49,245 nucleotides of DNA. It comes from an uncultured Prevotellaceae bacterium. Lineage in GTDB: Bacteria > Bacteroidota > Bacteroidia > Bacteroidales > Bacteroidaceae. Position numbers and translations under genes: made by a program. The DNA is taken from contig CAMADY010000008.1 of assembly GCA_945831805.1 (NCBI GenBank), forward strand, positions 1 through 49,245. The letters are read 5' to 3'. The notes below the pieces were generated by a model. That model did no database searches, had not been told where the DNA came from, and saw nothing but the letters and a program-made list of their open reading frames with translations. Within the stretch, counting starts at the first letter, position 1; every line of letters starts with the position of its first letter. Below, one piece after another: positions 9,300 to 17,117 of this stretch.

Positions 9300-10847
9300 A
9301 TGAAGAAAAAAAGTTTTCTTTCGGTGGCTTTGATGGCTACTGCGCTGACAATGACCATGGTGTCGTGCAGCAATGATGATGTGAAAAATGGTAATGAGGG
9401 ACAAACTGCTTACGTCTGGGGCACGGATGGTAGTATCAAGACATGTGACCACCTCACATTCTCTGCCGACGGCAAAGATGATGTAAACGGAACCATCATC
9501 GGCAATGGCGACAAAGAGTTTATCTTCACAGGCAAACAGACTCTGAAGAAGGGTACTTACCTGATGAAAGGATGGATCTATGTGGCTAACGGTGCAGAAC
9601 TGACCATCGAACCGGGTACGATAATAAAGGGAGAGAAAGAATCGGCTGCCTCGCTCATCGTGGAACCAGGCGGAAAACTCTTTGCCAAGGGAACGGAGTC
9701 GGCTCCTATCGTCTTTACTTCCGCTCAGGCAAAGGGCAACCGAAAGCCTGGTGACTGGGGTGGATTGGTTATCTGCGGTCGCGGCACTAATAACAAGGGC
9801 GAGTTAGGACAGCAGATTGAGGGTGGCCCTCGTACGAAGCACGGTGGTAACGACGTGAATGACAACAGCGGTATTCTCTCCTACGTTCGTGTGGAGTTTG
9901 CTGGCTATCCTTTCCAGAAGGACAAGGAAATTAACGGTATAACCTTTGGCTCGGTAGGAGCAGGCACGCAGGTTGACCACCTTCAGGTGAGCTACACCAA
10001 CGACGACTCCTACGAGTGGTTTGGCGGCAATGTGAACTGCCGTTACCTCGTAGCCTTCAACGGTTGGGATGATGAGTTTGACACCGACAATGGCTACAGC
10101 GGCAAAGTGCAGTTCGCTCTCTCCATCCGCGATCCTCGCATTGCAGATACTTCGCAGTCAAACGGTTTCGAGAGCGACAACGATGCCGACGGTTCGCTGA
10201 CCGAACCTTTCACATCTGCCACATTCTCGAACGTCACATTCATTGGTCCTGTGGGACGCAATGGTTTCGATAACACGCCTGAATACATCAATGGTGGTTC
10301 GGTATTCCCACAGAATGGTTCTGCACTTGGCAAGTTCCAGAGTGCCATGCAGATTCGTCGCAGCAGCCACCTTGCTTGCTTCAACTCTGTGGCAGTAGGC
10401 TATCCTATCGGCTTGATTGTGGATGCTGAGAAGGGTGAAACCCAGGAGTTTGCGAAGAAAGGTGGATTGAAGTTGCAGAACATCTTTTTTGCCGGCATGG
10501 GTATTACCGGTAGCGATGCCAATAAGCGCTATACTGACGACCTCTATGATGCTGCTGGCAAGAGCGTAATTGACGTAACAAAAGAGTCATACAGCTCAAC
10601 ATTCTTCAAGGCACAGACGGGCAACAAGGCATTCCCAAACATTGCTGACCTGATGCTTACTTCGGGCATCTATGCTGGTGCTCAGTATCTGCCTCAGAGC
10701 GGTTCTCCGTTGCTCGGAGCTGCTTCCTTCACCGACGGTTTGCTCTCATCGTGGTTCAACAAGGTTCCCTACATCGGTGCCTTCGGAAACGATGACAATT
10801 GGCTTCGTGGCTGGACAGAGTTTGACCCTCAGAATGCAGAGTACTAA
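9300..10847 (+). CDS. Surface-type lipoprotein, right-handed beta-helix-like, unknown function
   Basis: 515 aa with a lipoprotein signal: MKKKSFLSV... then TMVSC at about residue 21-25, where C is the lipidated cysteine. The body has repeated short beta-type segments such as ANGAELTIEPGTIIKG, LIVEPGGKLFAKG and SAPIVFTSA, typical of parallel beta-helix proteins found in Bacteroidota outer-membrane loci. I know of no established biochemical function for this family. The start was chosen for the signal peptide; an upstream in-frame TTG reads through the promoter and is unlikely. A strong hairpin terminator follows at 10881. Confidence 0.8.
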   Translation: MKKKSFLSVALMATALTMTMVSCSNDDVKNGNEGQTAYVWGTDGSIKTCDHLTFSADGKDDVNGTIIGNGDKEFIFTGKQTLKKGTYLMKGWIYVANGAELTIEPGTIIKGEKESAASLIVEPGGKLFAKGTESAPIVFTSAQAKGNRKPGDWGGLVICGRGTNNKGELGQQIEGGPRTKHGGNDVNDNSGILSYVRVEFAGYPFQKDKEINGITFGSVGAGTQVDHLQVSYTNDDSYEWFGGNVNCRYLVAFNGWDDEFDTDNGYSGKVQFALSIRDPRIADTSQSNGFESDNDADGSLTEPFTSATFSNVTFIGPVGRNGFDNTPEYINGGSVFPQNGSALGKFQSAMQIRRSSHLACFNSVAVGYPIGLIVDAEKGETQEFAKKGGLKLQNIFFAGMGITGSDANKRYTDDLYDAAGKSVIDVTKESYSSTFFKAQTGNKAFPNIADLMLTSGIYAGAQYLPQSGSPLLGAASFTDGLLSSWFNKVPYIGAFGNDDNWLRGWTEFDPQNAEY

Positions 10848-10880
10848 GATTTTTCGGACGTAGGTATTAGTTAATCACAT

Positions 10881-10924
10881 AAAGTGTATGGTCTTTCCTA
10901 TCGTGGAATTGGCCATACACTTTT
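10881..10924 (+). terminator. Intrinsic terminator after lipoprotein gene
   Basis: AAAGTGTATGG (10881-10891) pairs with CCATACACTTT and is followed by a T-run in CACTTTTAG. The stem is 11 bp. It separates the lipoprotein gene from the HD-domain gene 18 nt downstream. Confidence 0.8.
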
Positions 10925-10941
10925 AGACATTTTATACGCTT

Positions 10942-11781
10942 ATGCAAAACAATAAATCACAGAAAGAAGTTACGCTTGATGGTAAGTTGCAAAAACTTGT
11001 GGATGGCATAGTGGAACGCTTGGGTAGTGCTGATGATCTGCCACAAAGGGTGATAACGGAATTGCTTGAAGATGAAGGGATAAAGGCTATTCAGGATTAT
11101 GCAAACACGGTATCAATCACGAGATTGGGATTGAATGATCATGGTCCTGTTCACATGCGTACCGTATGCAAAAATGCGATGAAGATGCTCGACATACTGC
11201 ACGAGGCCGGGGTTGAGACTAGTTTGCAGAAAGAGCATTCGGGCAGTTTCGTTGATAGTGTTGTAGCCGTGATGCTTGCCGCCTTCCTGCATGATGCCGG
11301 CATGACCATCGGCAGGAAAGACCACGAACTCTACTCCGGCATCATTGCCTATCAAATACTGACAGACATTCTCCTAAAAGCTCTGCCCGATGACGTCAAG
11401 CGCAGAACCGTTATCCGGTCAATGGCGATGGAAGGCATCCTCGGACACATGGGTACGCACCCCATTCACTCCATCGAGGCAGGATTGATACTCATTGCCG
11501 ACGGTTGCGATATGACCAAAGGGCGAGCTCGCATTGCCCTTGAAATTCCCACCAAGCCCATGGAAGGTGACATACATAAATACTCTGCCAATTCCATTGA
11601 GAAGGTGCGCATCACAAAGGGTGACGACCGTCCGATAAAGATTGAAGTTCACATGAAAGCAGAGGTTGGTCTCTTTCAGATTGAGAGTGTCCTCATGCCC
11701 AAGATTCAGTCAAGTCCTGCTAAGCATTTGGTGGAGCTATACGCCTGTGTGGAAAGAGAGGATGCAAAGCGGTATCTGTAG
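10942..11781 (+). CDS. HD-domain protein (putative phosphohydrolase)
   Basis: 279 aa. HD-superfamily residues are visible: H in NDHGPVH (about residue 70), the HD pair in AAFLHDAG (about 117), H residues in GHMGTHPIHSIEAG, and a distal D in ADGCDM. HD proteins hydrolyse phosphate esters or nucleotides using metal ions; the substrate here is unknown. It sits between the phosphate-type lipoprotein gene and the ppk fragment, so a role in polyphosphate or nucleotide metabolism is plausible but inferred. The C-terminal part (about 190-279) is a mixed alpha/beta extension that I do not recognise. Confidence 0.7.
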   Translation: MQNNKSQKEVTLDGKLQKLVDGIVERLGSADDLPQRVITELLEDEGIKAIQDYANTVSITRLGLNDHGPVHMRTVCKNAMKMLDILHEAGVETSLQKEHSGSFVDSVVAVMLAAFLHDAGMTIGRKDHELYSGIIAYQILTDILLKALPDDVKRRTVIRSMAMEGILGHMGTHPIHSIEAGLILIADGCDMTKGRARIALEIPTKPMEGDIHKYSANSIEKVRITKGDDRPIKIEVHMKAEVGLFQIESVLMPKIQSSPAKHLVELYACVEREDAKRYL

Positions 11782-11785
11782 GATA

Positions 11786-11856
11786 TTACAATCTCGTTAC
11801 GACACATTATTTTCATAATTCTGCAAACGGTTTGTAATATGCTCGGAATACCTTTG
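11786..11856 (+). promoter_or_regulatory. Promoter region of truncated ppk with 11-bp TTAC repeats
   Basis: A -7 element TACCTTTG (11849-11856) is followed by GCAGCGCAATTT, matching the promoter at 9235. TTAC occurs at 11786-11789 and 11797-11800 with an 11-bp period, the reverse-orientation version of the TGTAAC spacing upstream of the porin. This suggests ppk was a member of the same regulon. Confidence 0.45.
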
Positions 11857-11909
11857 CAGCGCAATTTCATTTTTGCAAGTTACTACAGAACAAAACTTTA
11901 TACTTTTAT

Positions 11910-12009
11910 ATGGTAAAACTGACAAAACGAAATTATGTAGATCGCGATGTGTCATGGATGTACTTCAATCACAGGATTTTGGAGGAGGCGCAGCGCGAGA
12001 ATGTACCCG
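11910..12009 (+). pseudogene. ppk1: 5' fragment of polyphosphate kinase 1, cut off by palindrome R3
   Basis: The 33 codons from ATG 11910 read MVKLTKRNYVDRDVSWMYFN and continue HRILEEAQRENVPV. This is the characteristic PPK1 N-terminus (RDxSWxxFNxRxLxEA). The homology ends exactly where the 29-bp palindrome begins, and the next codons run into a stop (HKGV-stop). PPK1 makes polyphosphate from ATP and would fit the phosphate locus. The remaining roughly 660 codons are absent from this window. The cause is either a real rearrangement at the palindrome or an assembly join at a repeated sequence. Confidence 0.8.
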
Positions 12010-12038
12010 TACACAAAGGTGTCTGACACCTTTGTGTA
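12010..12038. repeat. 29-bp palindromic repeat, copy R3
   Basis: Perfect 14-bp arms around a single T. The left neighbour is the ppk1 stub (plus strand); the right neighbour is a DUF3990 stub (minus strand). Both read into the repeat. Unlike R1, R2 and R4, the flanks do not lengthen the palindrome. Confidence 0.9.
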
Positions 12039-12079
12039 ATAGTCTCAATTGCTACATTTGAACCATGATAGAGTTTCAT
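12039..12079 (-). pseudogene. 5' stub of DUF3990 gene, truncated by palindrome R3
   Basis: On the minus strand the ATG overlaps the TGA of the DUF3791 gene (ATGA overlap). It gives MKLYHGSNVAIETI, the typical N-terminus of DUF3990 proteins (LYHGSNxxxE, an ADP-ribosyltransferase-like fold). After about 14 codons it enters palindrome R3. DUF3791 and DUF3990 are commonly adjacent, so the pair is broken here. Confidence 0.75.
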
Positions 12080-12303
12080 AGGACAAGATTACCTCCTTTC
12101 CGTTGGCAGAATGATGCCATACCTTCAACCATATCGCAGAACGAAAGAGTGTGAAGGATGTTGTAGTTCTCAAAGAACATCTCAACGCCCCCATAGCGTG
12201 CAATGTAGTTATAAGACTCCCTATCCGTAAGATGGAATCTGTTAGCAAACTCGTTGATGAGTGCAACGAGGAAGCCTATCTTATGTACGTTTTGTTCAGA
12301 CAT
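12076..12303 (-). CDS. DUF3791 protein
   Basis: 75 aa from MSEQNVHKIG. The pattern FLVALINEFANRFHLTDRESYNYIARYGG...YNILHTLSF matches DUF3791 (helical, with a conserved YIxxYGG and a C-terminal YDxLHT-like motif). The gene normally precedes a DUF3990 gene in a small toxin-antitoxin-like pair, with a 4-nt overlap as seen here. An open extension upstream to 12381 is unlikely because it crosses the TAACTTTG promoter at 12369-12376. With its partner reduced to a stub, the gene may now be an orphan. Confidence 0.75.
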   Translation of the reverse strand: MSEQNVHKIGFLVALINEFANRFHLTDRESYNYIARYGGVEMFFENYNILHTLSFCDMVEGMASFCQRKGGNLVL

Positions 12304-12368
12304 GTTATTCAACCTTATTTTGACGGACTTGTTATACGCTTTACGCACTGGTGTGAAGCATTCGTTTG

Positions 12369-12566
12369 CAAAGTTACGCATTTATTCTGATACCACCAAA
12401 TTTTCCTGTAACTTTTTTGTTGTGCTATATATATAGTAAGGAGGGGATGGATGCTGGGGATTGGTGGAAAACGAGAAAAAAGGTGTGGAAAAATGGAATG
12501 AGATACAAATGCGAAGGTTTGTGATACTATGAAAGAAGGAAATTTTGTGGATTTTTTGTAATTTTG
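12369..12566. repeat. Divergent-promoter repeat module, diverged copy
   Basis: It shares many segments with 3987-4182 and 23041-23233 (for example the acttttttgttg motif and the stretch AGATACAAATGCGAAGGTTT, similar order throughout) but has many substitutions. It again carries an outward -7 box at each end: TAACTTTG on the minus strand (12369-12376, for DUF3791) and TAATTTTG on the plus strand (12559-12566, for the GH43 stub). Confidence 0.6.
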
Positions 12567-12608
12567 CGCAGATAAACTGCGTAAAAGCAAATAGTAGAGT
12601 CCAAAAAG

Positions 12609-12735
12609 CAACAAAAGTTCAAGATATGAAAAAGATATTTTCTCGATTCAGAGCTATCCCCATTGGCGGATTGTGCGGGGCGATGCTCGCATTACTTCCC
12701 TTGTCGGGAATGAATGCGCAGAATCCTATCATTCG
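12609..12735 (+). pseudogene. 5' stub of the GH43-GH8 gene (signal peptide only)
   Basis: From ATG 12626 it encodes MKKIFSRFRAIPIGGLCGAM and continues to AQNPIIR. It is nearly identical at DNA level to the start of the intact gene at 23303, with only about three substitutions in 125 nt. It then runs into palindrome R4 and stops about 12 codons later. The 10.6 kb between the two copies holds the whole defence-like operon. It could be a duplication scar, the start of a second paralogous enzyme, or a misjoined contig. Confidence 0.85.
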
Positions 12736-13253
12736 TACACAAAGGTGTCTGACACCTTTGTGTACGGAGAATTATAATTGAGATACTTAATGGTTAGCAG
12801 TTCTTCCAGCACACGTCGGTTCTCTGCATCACAAATAACGTCATACAGTTGTTTCTCAATTACCGCACAGCGGAATTTCCGTCTAATAGCACCAACAGAA
12901 TATCCGTTAGGCATATCCTTCGTAAGGTTGTCGTATAGTCCCAATTCATCAGTCATCATGTCGTACGCCTCTCCATGCTCCAACAATCTCCAGAACGGTT
13001 CATGCTGCATGTGGAAGAACGGTTGTCCGATGCTGCAGGAGAAAGGACACGAGGCAGGAACCTTCTCTGCCCAAACCTCCTTGTAAGTCTTCACCAGTTC
13101 TTCCGTCAATTCTATCTCTGGCGAACACACAACACCCCTTGCCACAAGCCGCATCACTGCAATCAGCAATACGGCTTTGTGTGGTGCCTGCTTACCCTTC
13201 AGCTTTGCAGTATGCAAACGCGAGAAACGGTATTTATAGTAACCAACGTCCAT
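12729..13253 (-). CDS. Stand-alone ScoMcrA sulfur-binding-domain-like protein (C-terminus altered)
   Basis: 174 aa. The segment GKQAPHKAVLLIAVMRLVARGVV followed by PFFHMQHEPFWRLLEHG resembles the N-terminal domain of ScoMcrA-type HNH enzymes (KAPHKPLLLL...YPFxHLxxDGxW). That domain binds phosphorothioated DNA. No HNH motif is present, so this would be a sensor without its own nuclease. It starts 3 nt after the HerA/DndE-like gene and is the last gene of the operon. The natural C-terminus is probably lost, since the final 11 residues come from palindrome R4. The assignment is from remembered motifs and is moderate; sensing of another modification (for example methylation by the operon's own methylase) is speculation. 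Confidence 0.6.
   Translation of the reverse strand: MDVGYYKYRFSRLHTAKLKGKQAPHKAVLLIAVMRLVARGVVCSPEIELTEELVKTYKEVWAEKVPASCPFSCSIGQPFFHMQHEPFWRLLEHGEAYDMMTDELGLYDNLTKDMPNGYSVGAIRRKFRCAVIEKQLYDVICDAENRRVLEELLTIKYLNYNSPYTKVSDTFVYE
12734..12766. repeat. 29-bp palindromic repeat, copy R4
   Basis: The core is 12736-12764, and CG/CG flanks extend the stem by two pairs. It joins the GH43 stub (plus strand) to the 3' end of the sulfur-binding-domain-like gene (minus strand), whose last residues YTKVSDTFVYE are encoded by the palindrome. Confidence 0.9.
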
Positions 13254-13256
13254 ATA

Positions 13257-14855
13257 TTATATAAGGTGTGTCACCTTTATCTTCTTCCAATGCTTACCGA
13301 TACCAAGCTCCATCGCCTGGGCATCCTTCGTTATCAGTTCACCTTTCTGCAATCCCGTGATAGCCTGCTTCAACTCCTGCAACTGGCCACCACTCACGCC
13401 AAAGAAATCCTTCAGCACACTGTCGTTCTGCTGTTGTTGACGCATTATGAGAGGGTACTGCGCATTGGCATAGAAATCAAAATGCTTCGACTTGAAGTCG
13501 TCCATGTTCTGACTCGCAAAGATGATACTCATACCCTTGTTGCGTCCCACCTTGACAAGGTTTTTCAAAGGCTGGTTCTCAAAGCCAAGCATATAGTGAG
13601 CCTCATCAATGATGGTGAAGTGGCGCAGTTCCACACGCTCATCATTCACCTGCTGAGCAGGCAGAGAGTCGTAGATGTTGTTCAGTTTGGAGATGATGAA
13701 ATACACAATAGCCTTAGCCATGATGCCGTCCTTCTCAAACTGTCCCAGGTTAATGATGTTACAAGTATGCACAAGGTCTATCTTATCCTCATCGCAGAAG
13801 ATATTATTGCGCACCAACTGGCTTAGCACAGACTTCACGCTGTCCGTATCATCCTGCTTCTTCTCCGGCATCAAAAGAGTGTAATTCTCCAGTATCTCCT
13901 TGAACGTAATAGGCTTGAAATGCTTCTTCTTATATGCCTCAATGATAGCTTCGCTCAGTCGGTTGTCCATGTTCGCACTAATCTTCACCGGCGAAATGGC
14001 ACTCAGCGCATTAGACATTGACGTAGCATACAGGTTCAGCTCATTGATAGGCTTTCCCGTGAAGTCCTTGAACGGAGTGAACGGCAGAGGTTTCTCCATA
14101 GGATTAAGCACAGCAGAACTGTCCGTCTCAAACAGCTGCAGCCAATGTGCATTTGCAGGATCAGAGAACTCCCCTTTATAGTCGAACAACAGGAAGTTTA
14201 CAGGATAATGCGTATCTGCCGATGCCGAACGCAGCTGATTTATCAGCACAGCCAGAAGATTCGACTTTCCCGAACCCGTAGTGCCGGCAACAAGCACCTG
14301 AGTATTCGTTATCGCCTTTGAATTAAGATCAAGACGTGCCTCCATCTCATCGTCATACGTGCCGATAATCAAGTCGAGCACAGGAATATCCGAAGCCGAC
14401 TTACCACCACGCAGAGGCGAGAAATGCAGCCACTCGTCCATGGTACCCTCCTGCATCAACAGGTCATGACCACGCATTATCTCCCTGCCTACCACCTTAC
14501 TTGCAAAAGCCTTATGCGTCCAGTCACCATCCACGTCATGGTAGCGCATCTTTATCAAAGACTCAAACAACTGACCTATCTGGTTCTTAGTATAGAACGT
14601 CGTAGCATACGGAGTGTTTGAAACCTTCATAGGGAAATCCGTGATGTCGTCCACGCTTCGTGTCCTCTTGTCGCTAAGTCCCACAAGCAGACAGAACCTC
14701 AGCACCGTACTCATTGTCAGTGTCACAGGTCTTATCGAATCCGAATACTCCTTCAGATTGATACGCTGTTCAAGCATAGCCTTAACGTCCTGAATCCTGT
14801 CGTTAAGTCCCTCTATAGAAATCGCTATATTTATCTTAAAACTATCTACTGTCAT
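13257..14855 (-). CDS. DndE/HerA-like DUF87 ATPase
   Basis: 532 aa. Residues about 1-130 resemble DndE (RPVTLTMSTVLRFCLLVGLSD region). The rest is a HerA/FtsK-superfamily motor with Walker A GTTGSGKS (191-198), a DYKGEF motif (225-230) and Walker B IIDEAH (415-420). HerA motors translocate on DNA as hexamers, usually with a nuclease partner. Here the partner is likely the SMC-like protein 7 nt upstream and the helicase-nuclease earlier in the operon. DndE-DUF87 fusions occur in modification-dependent defence loci. The sulfur-insertion genes dndA, dndB and dndC are absent from the window. Confidence 0.8.
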   Translation of the reverse strand: MTVDSFKINIAISIEGLNDRIQDVKAMLEQRINLKEYSDSIRPVTLTMSTVLRFCLLVGLSDKRTRSVDDITDFPMKVSNTPYATTFYTKNQIGQLFESLIKMRYHDVDGDWTHKAFASKVVGREIMRGHDLLMQEGTMDEWLHFSPLRGGKSASDIPVLDLIIGTYDDEMEARLDLNSKAITNTQVLVAGTTGSGKSNLLAVLINQLRSASADTHYPVNFLLFDYKGEFSDPANAHWLQLFETDSSAVLNPMEKPLPFTPFKDFTGKPINELNLYATSMSNALSAISPVKISANMDNRLSEAIIEAYKKKHFKPITFKEILENYTLLMPEKKQDDTDSVKSVLSQLVRNNIFCDEDKIDLVHTCNIINLGQFEKDGIMAKAIVYFIISKLNNIYDSLPAQQVNDERVELRHFTIIDEAHYMLGFENQPLKNLVKVGRNKGMSIIFASQNMDDFKSKHFDFYANAQYPLIMRQQQQNDSVLKDFFGVSGGQLQELKQAITGLQKGELITKDAQAMELGIGKHWKKIKVTHLI

Positions 14856-14862
14856 AACTCTA

Positions 14863-16875
14863 TCAATCTGTTAAAGGTTCTCCGAAATAGTCTTCACTAA
14901 CAGTCGTACACTGCAACTCCTTATCTCTGTGCAGCGTATAGGCACGAGCCACGTAAGCCTCAATCTTCCTGTAGTCGCGCTCCGTCGTTATCTCTGTGTC
15001 CGTACTGAGCAGAATAGTCTGATGTGCAAGGTCAGGGAAATACTGTTCCAGTATCACCTCACGGCTCTCCTTGTCCAATACGCCCATCACGGTGTCTATC
15101 ATCACAGGTGGGTCATAGTCGCCCAACTCATACAGCACCTTCAGCAACACCTGCATCACCGTCTGCTTCGCTCCGGCATTCAGCTGGCTAAGGTAAATCT
15201 CGTTGCCGTTCTTGTGGTATATCTTGAACGAAATATCATCAGCATTACCTGCCGACAGCTCCACCTTACCTATATAGCCGGCATAGATTACGAGGTTGAT
15301 GTTCAGTTGGTCGCGCATCATTCTCTCTATGTTCGCCTTCTTAGCAGCAAGCAGTTTCACCGACAGTGACTTGAAGAAGTCTGGCAATTTGCAGAGCATG
15401 TCATACTGCGGGTCAGGAATCTGCGGAATGTCATAGTCGTAGGTGGCAATCTTCTTACCAAGGCTCTCTATTTCCTTCGTAAGCTCGTCCATCTCCAGCT
15501 TCAAAGCCTTTATCTTATTGGCGTTGTTCTCATACATCTCTATGATGCTATAGTCGGCACCGAGCAGTGTCTGCTTGAACTCGCTCAGCTGCTTCCTTCT
15601 CTGTGGCAGTTCGCCGATTTCGAGGTTTAGGCTTGTGCGCTTGTTGTCCAGCACTACGAAAGGATTCACGTATGCCGCCTTCACGAGATCGCCGAGTACC
15701 TTCACGTCCGTATCCGAGAGATAAGGATACTTATCATCCTTCTTTATGCCGTCACCCTTATGGGCAATAAGATACTCAATGATGGCAGGAACGTCAATCC
15801 TTCCGATACCGAAATGGTGCGTCTTCAGATAATCTACCACATCGTTCGTCACACGCTCTATCTGCGCATTCGTCAGGTCGTTGCCGTTCTCTTCTGCAAT
15901 GCGACTCTTCTCACTGAGAATCAGCTCCACCTCACTCCTCACCATCTCTGCGAGCTTCGGATAGAGCACCTTCGACTCCAGCTCACGCGCTATTGCGTCA
16001 GCCTCCTGCTTGTATTCTGCCTCACGCTTACTGAAATCGCTAAGACTCTGCTCTAACTGCCTTATCTTGTCGCGGGTGACATCATCATCGTTGCGTCCTT
16101 CCTTCGCACGGTTATACATCTCCCTATGCTCATTGTCAAACTCCAGAGCCTTCCTGTATTCCTCGTTCTTCCTTTGCAAGTCAGCCTCCTTCTCCGACCT
16201 TTGCTTCTGAAGGTTCTCATAGTCCCTACGTTGGTTCTCGTTCTCCAGTTTTGCCGCCTTCTTCTCTGCGAGCAGAGTCTCAGAGATAGTACGCAGGCGG
16301 TTATATTTGTACAACCCCATCACGGAGTTTATGTTGTCCATGATGAGTTTGTTGATCTGTGACTCTTTCACCAGTTCCGATGTCTTCATAGCATCAAAGA
16401 GGAAGTAGTTGCTCAATTCCCTTGGCAGGTTGGCTGCAATAATCTTATTGATGTTTTTCTCGTTTTCTGCACGTTGTGAAGCAGTAGAAGCACTGCCGTA
16501 GGCGAACCTGTTGCCATCCATATTCAACTCTACGCTTTCCCTCACCTTGCCGTCAACGAGCATATAAGACCTCTTCAGCCTATATGGAATCACCCTGTCT
16601 AACACTTCTCCGGTGAACGACACCTCCAGCACAATAGTCTTCTTCTCCAAGCCCTGCTCGTTCTTCACACCGGCATTGAATATCTCTTCAAATTCGCGCT
16701 TAGTTTTTATCTCCAGACCATACAACGCATGATAGATAGCATCAAACAGCGTTGTCTTACCACAACCGTTCGCACCACCTATCAGTATGATTGGGCGATC
16801 GTTCGTAACCTCCATGTTCAGGTCCAACTGTCTGTAGGTCTTATAGTTTTCGGCGTATATTCTCTTTATCTTCAT
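14863..16875 (-). CDS. DndD-like SMC/Rad50-type ATPase
   Basis: 670 aa. Walker A GGANGCGKTT (33-42), a long coiled-coil region (about 200-500), ABC signature LSQLNAGAKQ (562-571) and Walker B PPVMIDTVMGVLD (588-601) give the head-coil-head plan of DndD/Rad50 proteins. No zinc-hook CxxC is seen. In Dnd systems DndD's ATPase is linked to DNA nicking and structure at modified sites. Here it is flanked by a 75-aa protein (3-nt gap) and the HerA/DndE-like motor (7-nt gap), so the three are probably translated together and may form one complex. Confidence 0.85.
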   Translation of the reverse strand: MKIKRIYAENYKTYRQLDLNMEVTNDRPIILIGGANGCGKTTLFDAIYHALYGLEIKTKREFEEIFNAGVKNEQGLEKKTIVLEVSFTGEVLDRVIPYRLKRSYMLVDGKVRESVELNMDGNRFAYGSASTASQRAENEKNINKIIAANLPRELSNYFLFDAMKTSELVKESQINKLIMDNINSVMGLYKYNRLRTISETLLAEKKAAKLENENQRRDYENLQKQRSEKEADLQRKNEEYRKALEFDNEHREMYNRAKEGRNDDDVTRDKIRQLEQSLSDFSKREAEYKQEADAIARELESKVLYPKLAEMVRSEVELILSEKSRIAEENGNDLTNAQIERVTNDVVDYLKTHHFGIGRIDVPAIIEYLIAHKGDGIKKDDKYPYLSDTDVKVLGDLVKAAYVNPFVVLDNKRTSLNLEIGELPQRRKQLSEFKQTLLGADYSIIEMYENNANKIKALKLEMDELTKEIESLGKKIATYDYDIPQIPDPQYDMLCKLPDFFKSLSVKLLAAKKANIERMMRDQLNINLVIYAGYIGKVELSAGNADDISFKIYHKNGNEIYLSQLNAGAKQTVMQVLLKVLYELGDYDPPVMIDTVMGVLDKESREVILEQYFPDLAHQTILLSTDTEITTERDYRKIEAYVARAYTLHRDKELQCTTVSEDYFGEPLTD

Positions 16876-16878
16876 AGC

Positions 16879-17106
16879 TTAAATCTGTTTTAAAGCTTTA
16901 TTGAGAAGTTTGGTTAGCTTCTTGTCCTCAGCCTTCTTGTCCTCAACAGGTTCCTGATTATTGCGTTGCAGATGATACTCCTTCAGGATAAATTCCTTCA
17001 TCCATTCTGCGTCTATATCATTATCCATACAAGCATTCTCTATTATGCTCATATCGTCTTGCCTTACACCATAGTGCATAAAAGTGCGGTCAACTCCTTT
17101 ACTCAT
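16879..17106 (-). CDS. Small modification-system-associated protein, 75 aa
   Basis: Acidic and helical: an N-terminal half with DDMSIIENACMDNDIDAEWM and a lysine-rich C-terminal helix (KKLTKLLNKALKQI). Short proteins of this general look sit next to DndD-like genes in several DNA-modification defence loci. I recall them only as small associated proteins without a known activity. The 3-nt gap to the DndD-like gene argues for stoichiometric co-translation. It is too short for an enzyme and is more likely an adaptor, which is inference. Confidence 0.65.
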   Translation of the reverse strand: MSKGVDRTFMHYGVRQDDMSIIENACMDNDIDAEWMKEFILKEYHLQRNNQEPVEDKKAEDKKLTKLLNKALKQI

Positions 17107-17117
17107 ATTCGACTAAA

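Noticed and set aside
11873..12061. 62-codon plus-strand frame over the ppk1 fragment
   Set aside because: It is in a different frame from the recognisable PPK1 residues and consists partly of palindrome R3.
12975..13826. 283-codon plus-strand frame across the SBD-like and HerA-like genes
   Set aside because: It crosses two well-supported minus-strand genes and shows no family features or promoter.
12729..17106. Calling this a complete Dnd phosphorothioation system
   Set aside because: No cysteine desulfurase (DndA), DndB or PAPS-reductase-like DndC is visible in the window, so sulfur insertion cannot be claimed.
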